Part shown: in pieces, positions 24,172 through 32,949 of the stretch
Position numbering within the stretch: the stretch's first letter is position 1
Layout: each line of letters starts with the position of its first letter
DNA from: Tissierellia bacterium
Lineage (GTDB): Bacteria; Bacillota; Clostridia; Tissierellales; Peptoniphilaceae
Reading direction: 5' to 3'
DNA: 36,211 nucleotides
NCBI GenBank assembly: GCA_030528125.1
Contig: JAUMZM010000015.1
Location: forward strand, 1 to 36,211
Notes under the pieces: model-generated
What the model saw: the letters and a program-made list of their open reading frames with translations, nothing else
What the model was told of the DNA's origin: nothing
The model's database searches: none
Translations under genes and position numbers: made by a program

Positions 24172-24200
24172 AGTATACCATAGGAGTTTTTATATTTCAA
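24172..24200 (-). promoter_or_regulatory. rpsF operon promoter
   Basis: On the minus strand TTGAAA (24200-24195), a 17-bp spacer and TATACT (24177-24172) form a good housekeeping promoter about 60 bases before rpsF. Confidence 0.72.
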
Positions 24201-24210
24201 TAAAATTATT

Positions 24211-24900
24211 TTATTTTCTGTACTTTTCCATCATCTCTTTAAAAACTTCTGCAGATGATGGAGGTGTGTATGTTATCGCATTTGCTCCACTATCTACAGT
24301 CTCTTGTATAGACTCTGTAGTCTTTCCGCCTGTTGCAATTATTGCAATTTCATCTCCCATGTCTTTTCTAATTTGTTTTACAAGTTTTGGAGTATCCATT
24401 GCAGCAGATACATTTAGAATCTTAGCCCCTGCTTCATACTTTGATTTGTAATCATCTTTAAAGCTTGATATTGTAGCAATTACAGGTATATCTATAAGTT
24501 CTGATATCTTTGATATGATGTCATCTTTTATAGGAGAATTTACGACAACTCCATAAGCTCCCATAAGCTCAGCTTGAAGAGACATATAGATAGTTCTAAG
24601 TCCAGTCGTAGTTCCCCCTCCTACTCCTATAAAGCAAGGTACACTTGAAACACTTATTACTGATTGACTTATACTTATCTGCGGTGTAAATGGATATACT
24701 GCCATTACACTATCAGCATTGGCATTTCTAATTACTGCTATATCAGTTGAAAATAACAGAGATTTTATTCTTTTTTCAAATATAGATATCCCAGAGCATT
24801 TATAGATTTCTTTGGGTACTTTTATGTAAGTATGTCTTAGTCTTGATTCTATATTTGGAATGTATTTTTCATTTTTCTTTTCCATATCTTTATTTTCCAT
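24211..24900 (-). CDS. TIM-barrel protein of uncharacterised 'hydrolase' family
   Basis: This 229-residue beta/alpha-barrel protein has the glycine-rich GVGGGTTTGLR segment, NVSAAMDTPKLVKQIR and a C-terminal phosphate-binding-like IIATGGKTTESIQETVDSGANAITYTPPS. The final segment resembles the phosphate-gripping loop of nucleotide or sugar-phosphate barrels. Relatives in Clostridia are labelled only 'hydrolase', and I know of no assayed activity. It lies 63 bases after the Gfo/Idh/MocA oxidoreductase gene on the same strand and may be co-transcribed with it. The Met-rich start MENKDMEKKNEKY has a second possible ATG at codon 6. Confidence 0.7.
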   Translation of the reverse strand: MENKDMEKKNEKYIPNIESRLRHTYIKVPKEIYKCSGISIFEKRIKSLLFSTDIAVIRNANADSVMAVYPFTPQISISQSVISVSSVPCFIGVGGGTTTGLRTIYMSLQAELMGAYGVVVNSPIKDDIISKISELIDIPVIATISSFKDDYKSKYEAGAKILNVSAAMDTPKLVKQIRKDMGDEIAIIATGGKTTESIQETVDSGANAITYTPPSSAEVFKEMMEKYRK

Positions 24901-24963
24901 GTCGATACCTCAATTCTATTGATTTATTAAATCATTATGTTATTGTTTTTATTTTTAAAAAAA

Positions 24964-26211
24964 CTATATGCTATCTATGTATTTTACTATATTTACTCTC
25001 TTATTTTCTTTTCTAGATACTTCTGAAGCAAAACACATATAATGGCTCATAATAGACTCATAAGCACCAGATTTTATCTTTGATAAATCTCCATTTATAG
25101 CATCTATAAATGCCTTTATAAGCTCAAAGTCTCCTCCGCCATGAGAACCTGCTATTTTTTCTGGATAATATGTAGTTGATATATTCTCTTTAAATCTTCT
25201 TACATATATCTTATCTTCTAAGTCATCTGCAATTATTTCTCCACAAGTTCCTTGTATCTTGATATTTCTATGAATTTCATTAGAAAAAGCAGAAAGATTA
25301 AATACTACAGATATTCCATCTTCAAATTCTATAGATATTGATTGATGATCACATACATCATTATCACAATTATACACACATCTTCCATAAGGGCCCTTAA
25401 TAAGATCTTCTAATAAACCCTCATCTGTATTTGAATTTGTAACTACACTCTTCCATCCAATTCCATTAGCTGAATTATAGAAATCCATTGCTGAAAATAT
25501 ACAAGTTTCTCTAAGCTTACAATTATAACATCTATCGCTTGCACCATAAGGCTTATTTTCTTTTCTAAAATACTTTAGACTTCCGTAGGAATTTATGCTT
25601 ATTGGCTTTTTGTCAATCAAATAAAGCAAAATATCCATATCATGGCAAGATTTTTGCAATATTAAAGGAGAAGATAAGCTCTCATTTCTCCAATTTCCTC
25701 TTACAAAAGAATGAGCAAAGTGATAATAGCCAATATTTTCATTGTGATTTATATTTATGATATCCCCAATTGCATTAGAATCAATAATTTCTTTTATCTT
25801 TCTATAAAATGGCGCATATCTTAGTACATGGCAAATCATAAAGACCTTATCCTTATCTTTTGCCTTATTATAAATATCTTTAACCTTAACTGCAGATGTT
25901 GAAATAGGTTTTTCAAGTAAAATATGAAGATCATAATCCAATGCCCTCATACAAGTTTCATAATGATTACTATCTGGAGTTGCAATAATCAAACAATCAC
26001 AAAACTTATCTTTATCTAAAGCCTTGAAAAATCCATCAGTTGAATTAAAAAGATACTTAGAATCTATATTGTATTTTTCTTTCATTAAAGCAAGTTTTTC
26101 TTTGCTTATATCAGTAAATGAAACAACCTTTATATCATCTCTTTTTAAAAATTGGCTAGCATAGGCCCTATCACCTCTATGACCTGCACCAATTACAGCT
26201 ATTCTTATCAT
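24964..26211 (-). CDS. Gfo/Idh/MocA family oxidoreductase with Cys-rich insert
   Basis: This 415-residue NAD(P)-dependent dehydrogenase has an N-terminal Rossmann start IRIAVIGAGHRGDRA, the LLEKPIS motif (catalytic Lys region) and a C-terminal substrate domain. A cysteine-rich insert lies at about residues 225-290, with CYNC, C and CVYNC-DNDVCDHQ groups that could bind a metal. It probably oxidises or reduces a sugar, inositol or sugar acid, but the substrate cannot be read from the sequence. It is the first of a possible two-gene unit with the TIM-barrel gene. Confidence 0.87.
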   Translation of the reverse strand: MIRIAVIGAGHRGDRAYASQFLKRDDIKVVSFTDISKEKLALMKEKYNIDSKYLFNSTDGFFKALDKDKFCDCLIIATPDSNHYETCMRALDYDLHILLEKPISTSAVKVKDIYNKAKDKDKVFMICHVLRYAPFYRKIKEIIDSNAIGDIININHNENIGYYHFAHSFVRGNWRNESLSSPLILQKSCHDMDILLYLIDKKPISINSYGSLKYFRKENKPYGASDRCYNCKLRETCIFSAMDFYNSANGIGWKSVVTNSNTDEGLLEDLIKGPYGRCVYNCDNDVCDHQSISIEFEDGISVVFNLSAFSNEIHRNIKIQGTCGEIIADDLEDKIYVRRFKENISTTYYPEKIAGSHGGGDFELIKAFIDAINGDLSKIKSGAYESIMSHYMCFASEVSRKENKRVNIVKYIDSI

Positions 26212-26344
26212 AAGTCCTTCCTTTATATTTTGATACCTTCAATTAGTATTATATAGAATTATGATGTTTTATTAAAGTGATAAAATATCTTTATTGGTAA
26301 ATAATATATCATAGGCTTATTTTATTATAGATAATTTATAATAT

Positions 26345-26378
26345 AAAATCCTAGACAGATTTACTGTCTAGGAATTTT
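26345..26378. terminator. Bidirectional terminator after cytX
   Basis: CCTAGACAG (26350-26358) pairs with CTGTCTAGG (26364-26372) around ATTTA. A-rich sequence before and five Ts after allow termination of the minus-strand cytX transcript. Confidence 0.85.
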
Positions 26379-27538
26379 TAGTCTTTTATTAATTTTTCTA
26401 TTATAACTTTAATTATTATAACCAATAGAATACAAGAAATGGTCGAGCCTAGTGGCAAGTTAAGATTTAAAAATATCCTATAGATTATAAATCCAATAAG
26501 CCAGATTATTAAGTTTTTGGCATAGATTTCTTCTTTTACGCTTTGTTTCTTTAGGATAAAATAATCTGTAATTTGTACTGCAATCATTGGTGCAAATACT
26601 GATCCTATTAGATATAGAAAATCTGTTATATCATCCATTGGAAATATTATTGCGCCAACTATTCCAATTATTGTAACTATTATTGCTACATTTCTTCCTT
26701 GTATTTTATTAGTTAATGATTCAAATGATATTCCTGCTGAATATGCATCTAAGAAAGTCGTTGTAACAGTTGATAGGATTATTATTAGCATTGCTATTAT
26801 GCCAAGTCCTGATTTTACCATTATTAATGCTATATCACTTTCTTTGGTTAAAAGTGACATGCCAAGTCCTATGACATACATCCAGACAGAAACTATGCTA
26901 TAGACTAAGGCTGATGTGAATGATGCACCTTTTTTGTTTTGGGCATATCTTGTATAGTCGCTAATTAAAGGTAGCCAAGATAATGGCATTGCTATTGCAA
27001 GCTCAATAGCTGATCCAAAGCTCATAGCATCTGGTAGGGCTTTCATATTAAAATCTAGTCCATTAAATATTTTAAATGACAAGACTATGGTTAAAAGGAA
27101 AAGAAGTGTCATAGAAACTGTGTTCAATTTTCCAAGATTTGTTATTCCTATTTTTAACCAAACTAATATGAGCACTCCTATTACTATAGCCCAGATAATA
27201 TGACTTGTGTTAAATACATGTGATGTTGAAATTGCTCCATCATATATCATTATTGCAGTCCAGCCTAATAGTTGCAATACATTTAATAGTGCAAAGATTA
27301 ATCCGCCCTTTTTGCCAAAGGACATCTTTACAGTCTCCATTGCTGATTTTTCTGTATTAGCTCCGATAACTCCTGCAAGATATAATAATACTGCTCCTAT
27401 GATATGGCCAATTATTATTGCAAGGAGGGCTTTTTTGAATCCAAGTGATGCAAAATATGTTCCTGTGATTATCTCTGCTATTGATACTCCTGCTCCAAAC
27501 CAAATCAATCCATTTTCAAAATTACTTGTCTTTCTCAT
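26378..27538 (-). CDS. cytX: NCS1-family permease, CytX-like hydroxymethylpyrimidine transporter
   Basis: This 386-residue protein has about 11-12 hydrophobic segments. The N-terminal GLIWFGAGVSIAEIITGTYFA is typical of NCS1 nucleobase/thiamine-precursor permeases (cytosine permease family), as is PLSWLPLISDYTRYA. It overlaps the end of thiD by 17 bases and lies under the same TPP riboswitch, which supports uptake of hydroxymethylpyrimidine or a thiamine breakdown product rather than cytosine. The exact substrate is inferred from context. Confidence 0.82.
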   Translation of the reverse strand: MRKTSNFENGLIWFGAGVSIAEIITGTYFASLGFKKALLAIIIGHIIGAVLLYLAGVIGANTEKSAMETVKMSFGKKGGLIFALLNVLQLLGWTAIMIYDGAISTSHVFNTSHIIWAIVIGVLILVWLKIGITNLGKLNTVSMTLLFLLTIVLSFKIFNGLDFNMKALPDAMSFGSAIELAIAMPLSWLPLISDYTRYAQNKKGASFTSALVYSIVSVWMYVIGLGMSLLTKESDIALIMVKSGLGIIAMLIIILSTVTTTFLDAYSAGISFESLTNKIQGRNVAIIVTIIGIVGAIIFPMDDITDFLYLIGSVFAPMIAVQITDYFILKKQSVKEEIYAKNLIIWLIGFIIYRIFLNLNLPLGSTISCILLVIIIKVIIEKLIKD

Positions 27539-28343
27539 AACATTCCTTATAGCTTTCTTTTATGTCAAAGGCATGATTCATAGGTCCTGATCCTTTTCCA
27601 AGATCAAGTCCATCTGCTAGAGCTTTTGATAGATAATCTTTAGCCATTTTTACGGATTCTTTCATAGAAAATCCTTTTGCAAGATTACTTGCTATTGCTG
27701 ATGAAAGTGTACATCCTGTTCCATGGGTATTATTTGTATCTATTCTTTTTCCATAAAACCACATACCTTCTTTATCATATAGATAGTCATTTGCATCATT
27801 TACAAGATGTCCTCCTTTTATAAGGGTTGCACATTTATATTTTCGTGAAATTTCTTCTCCTGCTTTTTCCATATCTTTGACATTTGAAATCTTTCTTCCT
27901 ATTAGAATCTCTGCTTCTGGTATGTTGGGTGTCAAGATATCTGCAAGTGGAAATAATTTTTCTTTTAGTGTATCTATTGCATCGTCTTTTAATAGTTTCG
28001 AACCACTTGTAGCAACCATTACTGGATCTACGACGATGTTTTTTGCTTTGTATTGTTTTAATTTTTGGGATATAGCTTCTATTAATTCCTTTGACGAAAC
28101 CATTCCTATTTTTACTGCATCTGGATAAATATCTGTAAATACTGCATCCATTTGTTCTTTTAAAAATTCTGGAGTTGATTCCAATATGTCAAATACACCG
28201 GTAGTATTTTGTGCTGTCAATGCTGTTATAACGCTCATAGCGTATACACCATTTAATGTCATAGTCTTAATATCAGCTTGTATACCGGCGCCTGCGCTAG
28301 AATCAGATCCTGCGATTGTCAATGCTTTTCTAATTTCTTTCAT
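27522..28343 (-). CDS. thiD: Hydroxymethylpyrimidine / phosphomethylpyrimidine kinase
   Basis: This 273-residue ribokinase-fold enzyme starts with ALTIAGSDSSAGAGIQADIKTM and has the KIGMVSS and VDPVMVATSGSKLL segments. The C-terminal NNTHGTGCTLSSAIAS contains the anion hole and catalytic Asp/Gly region for phosphoryl transfer. It phosphorylates HMP to HMP-P and HMP-PP for thiamine synthesis. It is the first gene after the TPP riboswitch, followed by the CytX-like permease. No thiE, thiM or thiC is visible in the window. Confidence 0.95.
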   Translation of the reverse strand: MKEIRKALTIAGSDSSAGAGIQADIKTMTLNGVYAMSVITALTAQNTTGVFDILESTPEFLKEQMDAVFTDIYPDAVKIGMVSSKELIEAISQKLKQYKAKNIVVDPVMVATSGSKLLKDDAIDTLKEKLFPLADILTPNIPEAEILIGRKISNVKDMEKAGEEISRKYKCATLIKGGHLVNDANDYLYDKEGMWFYGKRIDTNNTHGTGCTLSSAIASNLAKGFSMKESVKMAKDYLSKALADGLDLGKGSGPMNHAFDIKESYKECYEKDK

Positions 28344-28367
28344 AATTACTCCTTACATTGTTTTATT

Positions 28368-28400
28368 AAGCGTAAAAAGTGGTGCCCCCGATTTACGCTT
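28368..28400 (-). other. Second leader hairpin between the riboswitch terminator and thiD
   Basis: On the minus strand AAGCGTAAA pairs perfectly with TTTACGCTT, separated by a 15-base loop that includes GGGGGC. It lies downstream of the riboswitch terminator. It does not cover the Shine-Dalgarno of thiD, and a T-run after it is weak, so its role is unclear. Confidence 0.5.
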
Positions 28401-28423
28401 TTGGAAGTTATTTAAAATCATAC

Positions 28424-28453
28424 AAAAAAAGCGAAACAAGAAATGTTTCGCTT
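28424..28453 (-). terminator. TPP-riboswitch expression platform terminator
   Basis: AAGCGAAACA (28429-28438) and TGTTTCGCTT (28444-28453) form a perfect 10-bp stem. On the minus strand it is followed by a T-run at 28430-28424. It lies 24 bases after the aptamer, so ligand-bound RNA would terminate here. Confidence 0.85.
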
Positions 28454-28476
28454 AAAATATATTACTGAGATAAATT

Positions 28477-28564
28477 TTCATACTTTCCTACGTTGGCATT
28501 ATCCAAATCAGGTAAGGTCGAAGCAAAGCTTCCTCTCAGATCTTAAAGAACTCCCTTGTATGAA
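28477..28564 (-). ncRNA. TPP riboswitch (THI element) aptamer
   Basis: The minus strand has the hallmark elements in order: P1 TTCATAC, CTGAGA (J3-2), ACCTGAT, GGATAATGCCAACGTAGG and closing GTATGAA. The P1 strands at 28558-28564 and 28477-28483 are complementary. It lies just after a consensus promoter and before thiD, so thiamine pyrophosphate should turn thiD-cytX off. Confidence 0.95.
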
Positions 28565-28567
28565 TTA

Positions 28568-28596
28568 ATTGTAAATCTTAATTTTTCTTATGTCAA
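28568..28596 (-). promoter_or_regulatory. Promoter of the TPP riboswitch transcript
   Basis: A perfect TTGACA (28596-28591), a 17-bp spacer and TACAAT (28573-28568) lie on the minus strand. Transcription would start a few bases before the P1 stem of the aptamer. Confidence 0.82.
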
Positions 28597-28612
28597 ATCA
28601 CACATCAAAGGC

Positions 28613-30397
28613 TCAATTTGTAAGTGCGTCTTTTAGATCATTTAGTGTTTTGACTTTTTCTAATAGATCCATATTATCTTTTAGTTTTATAATTTGTCTA
28701 AAGAAATCTCTCATGTCATATTTTTCATATTCAGTCTTTTTTACTGCTATAAGAAATATATATTTCACTTTGTCTTCTTGCCATTGTATTGGCTTTTCTA
28801 ATTTATAAAATGAAATATGTGATTTTTTTACAAAACTATCATCTCCATGTAATAGGACCATTTGCTTTCCTATCTCTGTGCTATCGAGCTTTTCTCTGTA
28901 TTTTACTGTATCTATATAGTCTTTTGTAACTAGATTTAGATCATTGGAATTTTTAACTATTAAATCTATTGCTTCTTTTTTGCTATATATGGTGGCTTTT
29001 TCTTTAAATAGATTTTTGCTAAATAGTTTTAGATAGTTGGAATTTTTCTTTATCATATCTGTCTTTAGATTTTTGATATAATTTTCGCTTATATTTGCTG
29101 GTATTTTTATATAGTCATAACCTTCTAGATTCATAGTTGAAAATATAAGATAATCTTCTAAATTCATGCTATCTATTTCTTCTATGGATATGGACTTTTC
29201 AAAGTCTATCCATTCTAAATTGTTCTTTAATATTTCGATTAGATATTTAGAAATTCCTGCTCCATAATTACATACAACTATAGCTTTTGTTCTTCTGTGA
29301 TGTGTTGATTTTTCAATTGTTATTATATATATTACTATATAAGGTATCTCATCAATTGTTATTATGTTTTTGTTTCCTTTGTTAAATTCTTCTACTACTT
29401 TAAATACTTCATTAAAATAATAAGGATACTCTTCTTTTATTTCATTACATATAGGATTTCTGATGTTTTCTTTGTTCTTTATCTTATACAATGTAAGCTT
29501 AATATGATCTTTTAGATTATAGATTAAGTCTTTGTTATCATAGATAAATTCTTCTCCTATCTGTTTGAAATGGTTGTCTATATTTTCTATAAGTTCATAT
29601 ATTTTGCTATCTTTAAGCTCTTTAAATTCGATATTTTGGATGAAATCTTTGCTTTTTATAAAGTTTTTAATTTGATAGATGTCTTTATTTGTCATTTCTA
29701 TATTTAAATAAAGCTTTACTTTTTCTCTTATCGATTCCACCCAGCAATTTGTTTTTATATTTAATTTTTTCAAATTATTATCATTTGTGGCATTTAATAT
29801 TAGTATTCTTAGATAATTTCTAGCATATTCTTTTAATATTATCTTTTCTTCTATTTGAAATTCTTCTATTATTCTATCTGTTATTTTTATCTTTGTAGTA
29901 TCATAATAATAATTTATGAACTTATCTATATCATTATCTATTCTTTCTTCTAGGAAGGTTTTTAGATAATTATTTATATTTTCTTCATTTGCTTTTAAGA
30001 GTATTCCCTGTTTTTGTTTTATTTCAATTTCTATACCATAGCTTTTTAATTTATATGATATAAGTACTATCTGTCTTCTTATCTCATTGTAGCTTAGATA
30101 ATATTTATCTTTTAGATCTTGCAAATAATTTCTATTGTTTTTTAATAAATCTAGAATCAAGAAATCTCTTGTTTCATTTATATCATAATCTTCTTCTACT
30201 TCTAGCTTTATGCCTTTGGATTGTTTCCTTGTCATTTCGTATTTTATTTTTAGATTGTCTAGTTCTTTTTCTATTCTATCCAATGAATTTCTGACGGTTT
30301 TTTCAGAGCATCCGATTTTTTGTGATATTTCTTTGGTAGTAAGATAATTATCTGATTCTACCAATATATTATATAGGCTTATATCATTTTTGTTCAT
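28613..30397 (-). CDS. PRD-containing BglG/MtlR-type transcriptional regulator
   Basis: This 594-residue protein starts with a winged-helix region (YLTTKEISQKIGCSEKTVRNSLDRIEKEL, about 14-46) and a second HTH region. Two PRD domains occupy the middle, an EIIB-like segment includes VCNYGAGISKYLIEIL, and the C-terminal EIIA-like domain has LLHGDDSF. PTS-linked regulators of this class are switched by phosphorylation of PRD histidines and of the EIIA/EIIB-like sites. It is the last gene of the mannoside operon. No terminator was seen after its stop; the next element is the riboswitch promoter. Confidence 0.87.
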   Translation of the reverse strand: MNKNDISLYNILVESDNYLTTKEISQKIGCSEKTVRNSLDRIEKELDNLKIKYEMTRKQSKGIKLEVEEDYDINETRDFLILDLLKNNRNYLQDLKDKYYLSYNEIRRQIVLISYKLKSYGIEIEIKQKQGILLKANEENINNYLKTFLEERIDNDIDKFINYYYDTTKIKITDRIIEEFQIEEKIILKEYARNYLRILILNATNDNNLKKLNIKTNCWVESIREKVKLYLNIEMTNKDIYQIKNFIKSKDFIQNIEFKELKDSKIYELIENIDNHFKQIGEEFIYDNKDLIYNLKDHIKLTLYKIKNKENIRNPICNEIKEEYPYYFNEVFKVVEEFNKGNKNIITIDEIPYIVIYIITIEKSTHHRRTKAIVVCNYGAGISKYLIEILKNNLEWIDFEKSISIEEIDSMNLEDYLIFSTMNLEGYDYIKIPANISENYIKNLKTDMIKKNSNYLKLFSKNLFKEKATIYSKKEAIDLIVKNSNDLNLVTKDYIDTVKYREKLDSTEIGKQMVLLHGDDSFVKKSHISFYKLEKPIQWQEDKVKYIFLIAVKKTEYEKYDMRDFFRQIIKLKDNMDLLEKVKTLNDLKDALTN

Positions 30398-30411
30398 CGA
30401 ATGCTCCTTTC

Positions 30412-32949
30412 TTATTTTAATTTTATTGTTATTATATCTTCAGGATTTATTTCTTTTTCTTCTACTTGTGTCTTCTCATCTGCTTTTAGATAATCTATTT
30501 TTCCATTGTAATTTATTTTATAATCTTCTTTTTTATCTACAAGTGGATTATATAGTCTTAGTATTAGAAAATCTTCTTCTTCTGATTTTTTGAGTACTGA
30601 CATTATTGCTTTGCTATCTATTTCTAATAGTGAAAATTCTTTTTGCAATTTGTCTTTTGATTTACTTATTACTAGACTATTTGTATTATCTAATATCTCT
30701 CCTGACTGATACATAAATAATGGTGTAAGTCTTTCTTTTGCAAATTTATGAATTTCGTCATAATCTTTATCTGTTTGAGTTATATAGTAGTTTTCTTCTA
30801 TTATTTTATCTAATAGCTTATGTCCGTCTTCTTCTTTATAAACTCCAGATTCTCTTCCTGGTCTGTCATTTAAATTTGCTTTTCCTAAGTATTTGACTGA
30901 TCTATACAATGTCATTGCTATACTAGAATCTTCTAATACTTGGTATTCTCTTACTCCATCTGTAACAACTGCTATCTTTTCGCTATCTCCTATACCGCAT
31001 AGTGATATCATTGGTTCTATTGTTCTTGGCTTTTCATCCCGGTTTTCTTCTTGCCAGATTTTTTCTTCTTTTAGTTTGTTTTGTCTTATTATCGTTCCAA
31101 ATTGTGTATCTGCAAAATTTTCTTTTTTATTAAGTTTTGTCTTTGTTACGATTCTATATCTATGTTCTATGGCTTTGTTTTTTATTTTTACATTTAGTTT
31201 TATGAATTTATCGTACAATCTTACATTTATCTTTATCTTTTGGTTTACATCAAGCTTTTTGTTCTGTCTGTTTTCTAGATTTGATGGGATTTTTTGTACT
31301 ATTGTAGATTTTAATTCACTAAAATATTTGCCATTTGTTATTTCTTTTTCTAGAACTTTTCCTTTTGTAATTATTAGATCTCTAGATGGCTTCGAATAGT
31401 CATAGCTATCTCCTTCATCTCCTGAGTTTTCAAAATAGATTTTTTCTATCTTGTTATCTCCATTAATTACAAGACTTCCATCTTCTGTAAGCTCTACTTT
31501 GAAATATTTGTTAGATATTTTATTATTAGAATATATTTTATCTTCTGACTTTGAAATATCATAGGTCTTATATCCCATGGAATTTATCTTATCTTTAAAT
31601 CTTATCTTTGCTTTATAAAGATTTTTGTAATTTTCTAGGTTGGAATATTTCTCATTATTTACTCCTATTTCCCTTTTGCTTTTATTAAGAGTAATATTAT
31701 CTTCTTTTATTGATATCAATTCATAGTCTATATCATTTCCATTAGAATTTATCTTAAAATTCTCATAAGGTGTGTATATTTCTCCTTCTATGATATCTTC
31801 TCTCATATATGGAAGTGTATTATATACTTGGAAAGACAAGCCCTTAGAATCTATTCTATCTCCTATCTTTCTTAATGTGATATCTAGAAGATTTTCCATA
31901 AGATCTTTTGCTTCATCGTATCTTTTTTCGATAACTTCATTTGTCTTATCTGAATTGCACATTCCTATGCTATCATGTGCTGCATTTTCTAATAATAGTC
32001 TCCATGCTCTTTCTATGAGTAGATTTTCATAATGTATTCCAAGTTTCATTGCAATTGATGATATTGGCTCAATTATATTTGTAAGATAATTTTCTAATCT
32101 ATTATTTTTGATCTTTAGATCAGCTCTTGTAGAAAATATACTCTTATGCGTCCTTGAGAATTGTGCCATTGTAAATTCTCCCTTGTAGCTTTGAAGATTA
32201 TCTATATTTTCAAATAATGAGTCAAGGGCATTTTCTAAACTTTCAATCTTAAAATTATACTTTGAATCTTTTATAAGCTCAGGGAGATTTTTTCTTATAG
32301 GTTTTTGGTCTTCTCCACAAAATATTATATAAGGACTATGATTGTTAAAGTCTTTAAGCTTATCTATAAGATTATCAAAGTATTTATCATCTATATCATT
32401 TGGTGGATAAGCCATAAGTCCATAATGATATATATTAAAAGCTCTTATTGACTTGCCGCTTTTGCTATCCCAGATAAATTCTCTATTATCTGTCAAATAA
32501 TTAGAAATTCCTCTTCTAAATACTGCATATTTTAAATTGAAATTATCATATATCATAGGCAATGATTCGCTCATTCCAAAGCTATCAGGAAGATAGCCGA
32601 TTTTTTGATAAGAGCCATACTCATTTGAATCTTTTATTCCATACAAAAGATTTCTTATAATAGATTCCCCAGAAATTACAAGTGTATCTGTTTGTGTAAA
32701 CCAAGGCCCTATTACTAGTCTATTATTTTCTACAAGTTTTCTAATTCTATCTTTATTATAAGGTCTATAAGAAATGTAATCATTTATTATAGAAGTTTGC
32801 CCATCCAAAAGAAATGTAGAAAATTCATCATTATTCTCCAAGAAATCTATCAACTCATCAAAATCATATAATGAGTACACAACAGATCTTTTATCAGTAA
32901 AATACCATTCTCTATCCCAATGAGTATGAGCAATAATATAATTTATCAT
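30412..32949 (-). CDS. mngB: GH38 alpha-mannosidase, mannosylglycerate hydrolase type
   Basis: This 845-residue glycoside hydrolase family 38 enzyme has the zinc-binding H8THWDREW motif and the GPWFTQTD segment. The nucleophile D122 is in LPDSFGMSESLP, and a further His lies in NAAHDSIGMCNSD. The length is close to E. coli MngB (about 877). It lies directly after an EIIC of the fructose family (overlapping by 4 bases), as in mngAB, so the likely substrate is phosphorylated 2-O-mannosylglycerate or a related 6-phosphomannoside. The specific substrate is inferred from arrangement. Confidence 0.85.
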   Translation of the reverse strand: MINYIIAHTHWDREWYFTDKRSVVYSLYDFDELIDFLENNDEFSTFLLDGQTSIINDYISYRPYNKDRIRKLVENNRLVIGPWFTQTDTLVISGESIIRNLLYGIKDSNEYGSYQKIGYLPDSFGMSESLPMIYDNFNLKYAVFRRGISNYLTDNREFIWDSKSGKSIRAFNIYHYGLMAYPPNDIDDKYFDNLIDKLKDFNNHSPYIIFCGEDQKPIRKNLPELIKDSKYNFKIESLENALDSLFENIDNLQSYKGEFTMAQFSRTHKSIFSTRADLKIKNNRLENYLTNIIEPISSIAMKLGIHYENLLIERAWRLLLENAAHDSIGMCNSDKTNEVIEKRYDEAKDLMENLLDITLRKIGDRIDSKGLSFQVYNTLPYMREDIIEGEIYTPYENFKINSNGNDIDYELISIKEDNITLNKSKREIGVNNEKYSNLENYKNLYKAKIRFKDKINSMGYKTYDISKSEDKIYSNNKISNKYFKVELTEDGSLVINGDNKIEKIYFENSGDEGDSYDYSKPSRDLIITKGKVLEKEITNGKYFSELKSTIVQKIPSNLENRQNKKLDVNQKIKINVRLYDKFIKLNVKIKNKAIEHRYRIVTKTKLNKKENFADTQFGTIIRQNKLKEEKIWQEENRDEKPRTIEPMISLCGIGDSEKIAVVTDGVREYQVLEDSSIAMTLYRSVKYLGKANLNDRPGRESGVYKEEDGHKLLDKIIEENYYITQTDKDYDEIHKFAKERLTPLFMYQSGEILDNTNSLVISKSKDKLQKEFSLLEIDSKAIMSVLKKSEEEDFLILRLYNPLVDKKEDYKINYNGKIDYLKADEKTQVEEKEINPEDIITIKLK

